Assembly (NCBI GenBank): GCA_000733355.1
Contig: JNVV01000075.1
Coordinates: 1 to 64,000, forward strand
Direction of reading: 5' to 3'
Source of the DNA: Falciphora oryzae
Taxonomy: Eukaryota; Ascomycota; Sordariomycetes; Magnaporthales; Magnaporthaceae
Length of the DNA: 64,000 nt
Position numbers and translations under genes: made by a program. This document shows, in pieces, positions 55,924-64,000 of the stretch. Below the pieces are notes generated by a model. The model ran no database searches and was not told the DNA's origin. It saw only the letters and a program-made list of their open reading frames with translations. Position 1 is the first letter of the stretch; each line of letters opens with the position of its first letter.

Positions 55924-57601
55924 ATGGCGGCACCAGGCGGCGGCTTTTTTATCCAGGACACCCTCGACAGTGCCAGCGCGGCTGCCCACCACTCCAGCTT
56001 CGAGGCGCTGTGGCGGACAAAATGGAAGCCGTCGGTATGTCAAGGCTCGATCTCAGGCCCTCTTGATTGACCCGAGTTTGACATTGGAGAAATAGTGCGA
56101 CCTGGGAATTTACCCCTTTATGTTTGGTGCCACGGTCGATTTCCAGCCCGTGGTGGACGACATCACGAAGGTCGGTGCTGTCCTACCTCGGCTAGCCCCA
56201 CGTCGTCGGCGCTTGGGGGTGCTAACACCTGTGGGGATGACAGAAAGGGCTAAAAGAACCGTATGACTGGGACGAGTACGCCAGGTGCTTCTTCCCCAAG
56301 GCGGAGGAGCTTGTCGCCACTGCCAAGGCCGCAGAGGATGCTGGAGAGCGGGAGAAAGCGTCCGAGTACTACATGTAGGCCGAGCCCGTCCTTGCGGTAC
56401 CGCTAGGGGAGCATTGCTAACTTGGGGCGGTAGGCGAGCGTCGGCCGTATACCGCATCGCTCGGTTCCCTGCCCCGAGGTCGGAGCAGCAGCGGTTGGCG
56501 TGGACGAAAGGCAAGGAAGCCGCGGTGAAAGGTCTCGGGTAAGTGAGCATCTGTTCTTGGAGAACTGCTGCCTGCCTAAAAAACTGATAGATGGAGTGCC
56601 GTCGCAGCCTGCACGAGTTCCCTATGGTCCCCGTGGAAATCCCACACACGCAGCACGCCAAGGACGGCGACGGCTCCGTCCTCCCGGCCTTTTTCCACCT
56701 CCCAAAACAGGCCTCGCCAGCCCAGCCCGCGCCCCTCGTCATCATCTTCACCGGTCTCGACGGGTACCGCACGGAGCTCGCGGTGTGGAAGGAAGGGTGG
56801 CGGCAGGTCGGCTGTGCGACGCTGGTGGTGGAGATCCCGGGGACGGGCGACAACCCGGGGCTGGCGTCGGACCCAACCAGCCCGGACCGGGTCTGGAGCA
56901 GCCTGTTCGACTGGGTGTCTCGGCAGGAAGCCGTCGACCAGGCCAGGGTCGTCAACTGGGGCTTCAGCACCGGGGGTTACTACTCCATCCGGCTGGCGCA
57001 CACGCATGCCGACAGGCTCAGGGGCGTGGTGGCGCTGGGCGGGGGTTGCCACTTTATGTTTGACCCGAGGTGGCTTGACCGCGTGAACGCCTTCGAGTAT
57101 CCGTTTGAGTGAGTCAGCCGTGCGGGTAGTGTTGCAAGGGGAGACTTGTGCTGACTGCTGGCTGGCATGCAGTCTCGCCCACACGCTGGCGCACAAGTTC
57201 GGGTACGGAAACGACCTGCAGCGCTTCAAGGACGAGGCCATGGGCGCCTTCTCGCTGCTCAACGACGGCACGCTGAAGAAGCCCTGCGCGAAGCTGCTCC
57301 TCGTCAACGGGACCGAGGACGAGATCTTCCCGATTGACGACTATTACCTGTGTCTGCAACACGGGAGTCCCAAGGAAGCCAGGCAAGAGTTCCCAGGTCC
57401 CGTGCATTTTGACGAGATGTATCAATGTCGCTCCTGCTGACACGACGCCGGTATCCCCAACCCAGGTTTGTGCCCGGCATCAAGCACATGGGCGAGCCCG
57501 AATCCTTCCGCATCATTCTACGGTGGCTGTTCCAGCTGCTGGAGATCGATGGCGACGTGGGCAAATTCATGTCCACCATCCCTTTCAGGCCCAAGTTCTA
57601 A
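55924..57601 (+). CDS. Ayg1-like alpha/beta hydrolase, seven exons
   Basis: Exons 55924-56034, 56096-56170, 56244-56374, 56434-56538, 56608-57108, 57173-57382 and 57466-57601 give 423 codons; all phases fit. Motifs in order: FEALWRTKW and LGIYPFMFG near the N-terminus, PYDWDEYARCFFPKAEEL, RASAVYRIARFPAPRS, VPVEIPHTQ, a TGLDGYRTEL oxyanion loop, the nucleophile Ser in NWGFSTGGYYSIRLAHTHA, Asp in GTEDEIFPIDDY and His in GIKHMGEP. This matches the Ayg1 family, known for shortening polyketide precursors of DHN-melanin, and related C-C hydrolases. No polyketide synthase is in the window. The last intron (57383-57465) has a GC donor (GCAAGA). ATG context CAAAATGGC is good. Confidence 0.82.
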
Positions 57602-58593
57602 GACGAACGATGTCACGGGAGAGAGCGCGGGATCGGATAGCCAGGAAGCCGGGTCAAGCCATAGACGAAGGATTTACGTCAATGCCTCTAGCGTTTTTTT
57701 GTTCTGGTCTAGACTGTTGGAAGACGGAGGTGGCGCTGGCCGGGTCGGACATGCGGCGTCGTGGTTTTGCTCCTTGGAGGCATATGTTTCTGGGCTGTGG
57801 TGTTCTGGATGTAAATCGCGGGTCGTTCCACCACGCCCATTGGAGCTGTATCTGGTGCTCGGGGCTATGGTGTTGCCGTTCCAGGCTGTCGGCGCTATTT
57901 AGGTGGTGGTCAGCAATCACGCGGAGGATTTCCCATCAGGCTTCAATCGCTCACGCATTCGGCCGACGCACCAATTGGGGCACATCTTCTTCCTCCTGGA
58001 CACACCGAGGGACTCTCGTCGAGTCTGGACGCCAGGGTTCACGGAACCGCAGCAGCGTAGAAATTAGCGTTCGGGTCCGTACCGACTGCCGCCTTCCTGA
58101 TGGCCGGAGGACCCTCTCCTTCCGGCGACCGCCGCGGCCAATATTTGGCCAGGCAGGGCTGACCCGTGCCGCCGCTAGTCCTCTTTCCTCTGTGGTGTCA
58201 TGGCGGCCATGCTTCTCTTCTGTGGTCCCACCGCTGCCCGATAGGCGTCCTCTGGGAAAGGAGACGATCGTTCTCGTGGCTTCGAATCCCTCGCCCACCG
58301 AGACTCCCTTTGACTCCCTAAAAAGCAAACCTCAAAGCCGATGCGCTCCCGACATTCCAATTCCGGCCAAGTCCGTCACGCGCTAGCTTCGAACCATTGC
58401 GTTACCCGCGATAATGGCCCGGCCTCCCGAACGGCGCCGCCTGTCGTGATCTGTATATATACAACGGACTGGGTCTGCTCTGAGATCAGTGCCATGCCAG
58501 CATTCCAAGCATCCAGCCCCTTGCGCGCATTGGTCCCCTAGCTTCGACAGCCTCCGACCTCAAGCAGAAGCAGCAAAAAAAAACTAAGCCAGC
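57602..58593. promoter_or_regulatory. Intergenic region with TATA box of the CAP gene
   Basis: About 990 bp with no convincing gene. TATATATA at 58454-58461, 133-140 bp before the CAP start codon, is a likely core promoter element. A-rich sequence lies immediately before the ATG. Confidence 0.5.
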
Positions 58594-59281
58594 ATGTACT
58601 TCGACATCGGCAGCGCCCTCACCGTCACCCTGGCCCTGTGCTCGGGCGTCGCCTCGGCGCTCACGCAGGACCAGCAGGACGCCCTGAACCTGCACAACAA
58701 CGGCCGCAAGGCCCTGGGCTACCCGAACCTGTCGTGGGACTCGGGCTTGCAGTCCAAGGCGCTGTCGTGGGCCAAGGAGCTCGCCAAGAGGGGCAAGCTC
58801 GAGCACGCCGGCGTCGGCGGCGAGAACCTGTACTGGATCTCGTCGGGCGGCAGCCTCAAGGGCGCCACCCAGGCCTGGATCAACGAGAAGCCCAAGTACA
58901 AGGGGGAGAAGATCCCCGAGGGCAACTTTGCCGGCTACGGCCACTACAGTCAGTTGGACTCTCTGCGTGGATCTCTTGAGAAGTGTCGGCTATTTACTTA
59001 CAGAGATCTGTTGTGAGCTCTAGCCCAGTGCATGTGGAAGACGACCAAGAGGGTGGGAATGGCCTCCGCGCGGGACTCCAAGGGCGGGCTCTAGTAAGTG
59101 GCGACTTTGCGTATCGGGCAAATCCGTGAAGCATTCGCTGACCAAACCCCTATCTAGCGTGGTGGCTCGCTACGATCCTCCTGGCAACATGTAAGTACAC
59201 CTCTGTCACGTTCTCGATATTGTTTCCTATGCATTTCAGCTAACACGGTATGTTCTCACCAGTGTTGGACAAAGGCTTTAA
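58594..59281 (+). CDS. Secreted CAP-domain (PR-1/SCP-like) protein
   Basis: Exons 58594-58948, 59024-59094, 59159-59190 and 59263-59281 give 158 residues with all phases right. Residues 1-22 are a signal peptide (ALTVTLALCSGVASA). The CAP domain has ALNLHNNGRKALGYPNLSWD, GKLEHAGVGGENLYW, GHYTQCMWKTT (built across intron 1) and VVARYDPPGN, with the His/Glu cavity residues present. Small fungal CAP proteins of this size are secreted, bind sterols or fatty acids and can take part in host contact. The C-terminus is short (VGQRL after GNI). The very small exons 3 and 4 (32 and 19 bp) are easily missed by gene finders. Confidence 0.87.
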
Positions 59282-60289
59282 TCCTGCCGTGGTAGACCAG
59301 ACGCATGGGGTAACGGGGGCAACTGCGCATCATTTACGCGGCCTCGTGCTCGGGCCGCGCACCCCCCAAGCTTCAACAGACCTTCAGTTTCAGTGTAAAT
59401 ATTCGATTCTGTCGACCCTGTATTTAAAATGACAACATCATTATTGTCACAGCTGTGCCAACTTCCAAGGGCGGTGTTCGCTGTGCCACGGCCTGTCGAG
59501 GAAACATTTATCCCGGAGGACAGCCCGTGCAAGATTCCTCGTCACCCTCCCAGGAGCGTACAGTGGCGTGCATCTTGCGTCACCGAGTAAGCGGTTCTGC
59601 GGTAGAGCGTTTCAAGTAGCATTTATTGGGGGTATACCTCCTCGCTTGGCTTGACCAACGATTACGTTTCCCTTACTTGTCGAACATCGGAACTGGGAAG
59701 CCTAGCGAGAGAAGAATATATGTTGCTTGATCTTGTGCGTCATATCCTGACTAAATCGCAAGGAAGATCAGCAGCCAAACAAAGGACCGCTGTCATGGAC
59801 AGCTTGCTGCGCCCGAACACGGCGGCAACGCGTAAGTGGTCCGGTCTTGTGGCACGGAGCTTGTTTCCCTTCCCCGATGCCAGGGCCCGCAAATCATCCA
59901 AGAACGTGGGTTCGTTTTCGGCTCGGCAACGGTCGGGGGTCCCCCAATGACAGCGCCGGTCAAGCACGACAAGCTCTTGCCAAGCCCGGGCAGAGCCTCA
60001 GCCTCGGATGATGCTTCCTGGGGTGGGTGCCTTTGGACGACATGCACGACCTGACATAATGTTCTTGATCGGGGCACGCAGGCCTCCGTCGAGCCTCTGC
60101 AGCCCACGAGCCAGAAACCAGTCTCGCGCACTTCCTACTTTAGGTGACTCTCACGTCCAGCAGACTCCCCGCTCTTCTCTCTTGGCTACCAAACGTCTTT
60201 TCTACTCGGGGACACAAAGCGCACGACACACAAAACGATAGATGCCGTCCTAGCCGCGGAGCAGCAGCAGCAGCAGCACGACCGACGTC
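59282..60289. other. Intergenic, no gene seen
   Basis: About 1 kb between the CAP and CFEM genes. Short frames have no domains. The part after 60140 (CT-rich, then AGCAGCAGC repeats at 60258-60275) is probably the promoter and leader of the CFEM gene. Confidence 0.45.
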
Positions 60290-61056
60290 ATGAAGCGCCC
60301 ATCCCTCGCCAGCACCGTTGCTGCCCTCGCGGCCGGGTCTGCCACTGCGCAGTCGATAAGCGCCCAGCCGAGCCTGAGGCCGAGCCTGGCTCCGGTCGGC
60401 CAGGCGGTCATGGGTGGCGAGGTGGATTGCGTGGCCGTCGGGGCGGCCGAGGTCCCGGGCTGCGCACGGGAGTGCTTCATGAACGGCGCGGCCGCGCTGG
60501 GCTGCCGCATGAACGACCTCGGCTGCCAGTGCCAGCAGCAGGCGCGCATGATGACGGCTGCCGAGAGCTGTATGGCCGATTTCTGCCCGGCGGTCGCCTA
60601 CCAGAAGGTCATCGATGGTGTTATGGACAGTAAATGGAGATGCCCCGACACGCCTCGCAAGACATGATGCTGACCATGGGGACCTGGCGGTCAAAAGTGT
60701 GCGCCTGCGCAGTCGGTGCCGCTACGGCACAGCCCTCAGCAACCATGGGCTTATTCTCTGCCGCCACCGTTGCTTCGAGCCTGACTGTCGCCGTGTCAGG
60801 CATGCGCTCATCAATCGCTCCATCGGCGGCAGCACCCCCAACCGAGGCGCCTACCTTGCGAAGGCCTGGTGTCGACAACCAACGACCCCTGGTGGCTACG
60901 CCAGTCACTCCCCAGGAGCTCCAGCTGGCCCTTGGACTTGTCTCGACCAGGCCCGCCGAGTCCGGCTCCGGCCCGGCGCAGATGCGGCGCGGCATGCTCG
61001 CGTCGCTTGCAGCAGGCTTCTTGACGTCTGCCGCTGTTATTGTTGTGCCCTTGTAA
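60290..61056 (+). CDS. CFEM-domain secreted, GPI-type surface protein
   Basis: Exons 60290-60629 and 60698-61056 join over a 68-bp intron, giving 232 residues. Signal peptide at residues 1-20 (STVAALAAGSATA). The CFEM core is at about 48-110, with Cys spaced as in VDCVAVGAAEVPGCARECFM, then LGCRMNDLGCQC, ESCMADFC and the last Cys pair just across the splice. A Ser/Thr/Pro-rich stalk follows, and the C-terminus ends in a hydrophobic stretch (LASLAAGFLTSAAVIVVPL) typical of a GPI-anchor signal. CFEM proteins sit in the fungal wall or membrane; known roles include haem binding and virulence. The N-terminal segment contains a SLRPSLAPV repeat. Confidence 0.85.
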
Positions 61057-61930
61057 AGAGGCCGCACGCCGTATCATCGCGCCCGCTGGGTCCTGCACGG
61101 ATCAGAGGTCAACCACAGGCAGAAAGCCCGAGGTGCGTCCATCGCTGGATCGCACGAGACGACATGATATCTGCGTGCACTGGAGCGGAACCCAAGACCT
61201 ATCAGGCTACGCCGGCTTCCCCGTTGACTCATAATCGACCGACCGGGAGCTCAGGATCTGGGGTCCGGGGTCGGTGGCGGACCTGGCAGCGCGAACAAGA
61301 TGGGGCTGCGGTCAGCCCAAGGCACCAGCCCCAGAAATACGGGGGCCTGGGGTCCACGGCGCCGCACTTTATTTGCCTGCTTGGCGGGATATAACCTCCG
61401 GGTCCGCCACGCCCGCCTCGCCTTGGCGCGGGACGACACCAATGGCAGCACAAAGCTGGCTTTAAACCCAATACTCTGCAATGCTCTGGTTACATCAAGC
61501 TTTTCCAGCCCCGTGTTTGCTGCTGCCTTGACGAGGTAGTCAGCTGACCCGTATCTGCAAGGAACTTGTTCCTTCACTCCACCCGACCCGATCATCGTCG
61601 GCATAGGGCCGCCAACGGTTGGACGACCTCCAAGATTGGCCCTGACTTGCATCACGCCAAGGCCACCAACAGACATCGACGCCCGTGAGCGTGAGCCCAC
61701 CGCAATGTCAACATCAACGTCGCCGTCTCCGGGGTCTCAATGCCCTAGATACTGCCTTCTGAGCATCATCATAGGCATGAGCATTGCATATAAGAGCGCA
61801 CCTCCAGCTCTCCCCTCGTGGCAGACAAACACTCCAGCTTCACCAGCCCACGGCCAGCAAGCATCCTCCGGACAATCCCCCCAGAAGCCAACAGCATTCA
61901 TTTCTGAACCAAACCTCCCCAATAGCAAAA
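61057..61930. promoter_or_regulatory. Intergenic region with TATA box of the next gene
   Basis: No convincing gene. TATAAG at 61789-61794, about 140 bp before the ATG at 61931, is a likely TATA element. Sequence after it is C/A-rich, as in fungal leaders. Confidence 0.45.
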
Positions 61931-62657
61931 ATGCGCAGCTTCTCCGCCATCTACGCCGCGGCCGTGGCGGCCACGGTTGCCCACGCCCTCCCCGACGTCA
62001 AGCCCGTCCGACTGGGCGTCGAGTGCCACAACTACCCGGGCTTCAACGCCGCCACGGGCGAGGCAGGGCCGTGGGCGCTCTACGCCTCCTCGACCGACGA
62101 GCCCGTCGCCTGGAACGCGGGCTCGACGGTTTCCGATGTCGACCCGAGCGTTCAAGCCAAATATCAAGTACGACCCGCCCCGCCGCCGTCCAAGGCCCCT
62201 TTTCATCTCCACGTCCGCTCCTGCAGCTTTGGCTAACCAACTCCCTTTCCTCCTCCAGGTCGGCATCACTATCGAGGGCCCAGTGGCCAAGCTCGCGCTC
62301 AAGTGCGGCCCCAGCGCCTCGGACCCGTTCCCGGACGGGCGCGGCGGCCTGCAGGCCTGGTACAACGACGAGTGGGCGCGCGTGACGCACGGTCCGGGCA
62401 ACGACAACGCGTTCCTGCTAGTCGGCCAGCAGCGCGGGGTCGGCCGCAGCGCCGAGCTGCAGGCCCACGCGCACATCTTCGCCAACGGCACCCAGCAAGA
62501 GGGCGTGTTCCTCGGCTGGATGGGCCGCACGACCTGGGCCTACAAGCGCCAGGTCGGCAGCGACGGCATCGAATACTACCGCCTCAGGTTTCTGCTAAAC
62601 CCTGACAAGCTGGAGGAGGGCGAGTTCAAGGGCTTTGTCCGTGTTGGCGGTTTCTAG
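61931..62657 (+). CDS. Small secreted protein, family not recognised
   Basis: Exons 61931-62167 and 62259-62657 (91-bp intron with a GCTAAC branch site) give 211 residues. Residues 1-19 are a signal peptide (MRSFSAIYAAAVAATVAHA). The mature part has one Cys in VECHNYPGF and one in LKCGPSAS. The pattern is beta-rich: VGITIEGPVAKLALKCGP, WYNDEWARVTHGP, then NAFLLVGQQRG and IEYYRLRFLLNP. I cannot name a family. The fold could be a jelly-roll or lectin-like sandwich. Coding is clean, with normal splice sites and a TATA element, so it is very likely expressed and exported. It lies next to the CFEM and CAP genes, which are also secreted. Confidence 0.8.
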
Positions 62658-64000
62658 ACGATAGACTGGGCGGGGCGATAGCTTGACTCTGACGTCGGAG
62701 GGCGACGGGGACTTCGTCGGAGGTGCGGCCACTTGAAAAGACCACCTGGGTGTTGGTATTAGTTGATAAATGCCACATTACTCCCTCTCGACAGGTGACT
62801 GCGCTGTGGATGCAATGTGTCGATGGATGTCGAAACCATTCCATGAAGCTTGTGCATCCAACTCGGCGGCGGCAGGCTGGTTCTGCTGCCACATCTCGGC
62901 TGGTGGCGACATGGGAGAAGGCGGGGCTTATGACGTCGCGGGGGCTGTTTCCAGCCGGAAAAGGGGAACGCGCCGATATATCTACTGGCTTGGGAACTTT
63001 CCTTGTAGAAACGTCTGCTGCTTGGCAAAAGTGATGCTGCGCCCGGAGATCGCGCTCGGGAACGACGTAGGTGAGGTGGGGGTCTTTGGCATATACGCCG
63101 GATCGCGGACTGACGCTGATAGACACATGAAGCCCCCGGCCCACTAGGCCTGGCTTGTTGGGGACTGATATGAAAACGGTGCATCCAGAAAGCATGAGAA
63201 CCGGCGTTGCGACTGGCTGCCGTTTCTCCGTGTGTATTGGCTACGGCCTGCCAAGAGCCGAACAGAGGGTTGCAGTTTTCACGCTTCCCAAGTTCCCACA
63301 TATGGTCCAACGTCGAGTCGGCGCGCCATCGCACATCCGAGGGAGGAGAGGTTCGGCGATGGCTGGGAGGTGGGGGCCGTGCTTGCCGGGGAGCCGCACG
63401 TGCTAGCCGGCGCGGACGGCAAGACGCTTCCGAGAATGGACCCAGCACACCAACGCCGTGCAGGCTGCCCGCGTGCCGGGTGCCAGGACGCTCAGGCAAT
63501 CAGGCACAAGGCACAAGGCACGCGGTAGGTCGGCTCAGCCAGGCTAGCAGCGGCACCCTGGTGACCGAGCTTCCGGATGCCTGAGGTCCCTGAGTCTCGA
63601 CAGGCACGTGGCGCGGAAGCCAACGCGTGTCTCGGGAGGGTGAAAGACATGATGCTGGTCTGGAAGCGCCGGGGACGCATCGCCTCGACGACAGGAATGT
63701 GCGCTGGGTATTCCTGGCAGCAGGTTGGGAAAAGTCTGCTCTAGCTTTTTGCTGCAAATTGAGGGGGAGGGGCTCGGGCTTGCCGTTTCTGGCTAGCCGC
63801 GAGTCAGGACTGCCGCCGCGGGGAAGCCAGCACTGGCCAGCACAACACTTGACCACAAGGGACATGGAATAAACGGCACGCACGGCCGGCTGCTGCGCCA
63901 GATGCCGGGGATCACGGTGTTTATCTTTTTATGCCGTCGATCGTTATTATCGGGCGCCTCCCATTTGTGCACGTCGCTGGTGGCTGTCAAGTGTTCCCAT
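62658..64000. other. Intergenic, no gene seen
   Basis: About 1.3 kb to the window end. Overlapping frames on both strands have no domains, signal peptides or intron support. GC-rich and free of RIP-type decay. Confidence 0.45.

Noticed and set aside
58265..58410. Two TTCGAA(T/C)CC motifs resembling tRNA T-loops
   Set aside because: No pairing T-stem, no A box or acceptor stem at the right distance on either strand.
61898..62530. 210-codon minus-strand frame over the unknown secreted gene
   Set aside because: Covers the promoter, intron and both exons of a well-supported plus-strand gene; no recognisable features.

Overview
The window looks like a filamentous ascomycete, most likely a Sordariomycete. 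Genes carry short spliceosomal introns (about 44-107 bp, GT-AG plus two GC-AG), are GC-rich, and include typical fungal families: HET-ankyrin, CFEM, CAP/PR-1, a GH35-type beta-galactosidase, Zn2Cys6, an Ayg1-like hydrolase and a NIS1-like secreted protein. The transposon half is AT-shifted and full of TAA/TAG stops and G-to-A/C-to-T changes, as expected from RIP. I cannot name the species.

1-34.3 kb is a transposon graveyard of nested insertions, most of which can be ordered from their target-site duplications (TSDs). Two degenerate AAA+ ATPase paralogues (minus strand, 34.3 to 31.3 kb) form the oldest layer. A Ty3/gypsy element (called Gypsy-2; TSD AGACT) entered the second one. Gypsy-2 then received a chromovirus (TSD CCGAT), a MULE (TSD ATCGAAAA) and a complete Ty1/copia element (Copia-1, TSD AGATA). 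Those received solo LTRs (TSDs GTACC, GCAAA, CAGTC, CTTTG) and a stack of three palindromic MITEs. The left end, 3.3-10.9 kb, lies inverted between two opposed copies of a 626-628 bp LTR: re-inverting it on paper pairs up three independent TSDs and rejoins Gypsy-2, the chromovirus and the ATPase gene. The sequence therefore records either a real LTR-mediated inversion or an assembly flip at the same repeats.

34.9-40.2 kb holds a fungal NLR/STAND-like gene (four exons) with a second MULE inside its first intron and one in-frame TAG. 40.5-64 kb is a gene-rich, RIP-free region: a NIS1-like secreted protein; a divergent pair of beta-galactosidase (GH35/DUF5597 type) and MFS sugar transporter, followed by a broken Zn2Cys6 regulator, which together look like a galactoside-use cluster; a cytochrome b5-fused sphingolipid desaturase; a decayed HET-ankyrin gene; a seven-exon Ayg1-like alpha/beta hydrolase; a CAP/PR-1 protein; a GPI-type CFEM protein; and an unassigned secreted protein.

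The themes that stand out are a datable inversion through nested transposons, three decayed genes of self-recognition/NLR-like type (AAA+/DUF7025 tandem, NLR-like, HET-ankyrin), and four secreted, effector-type genes just beyond the transposon boundary.
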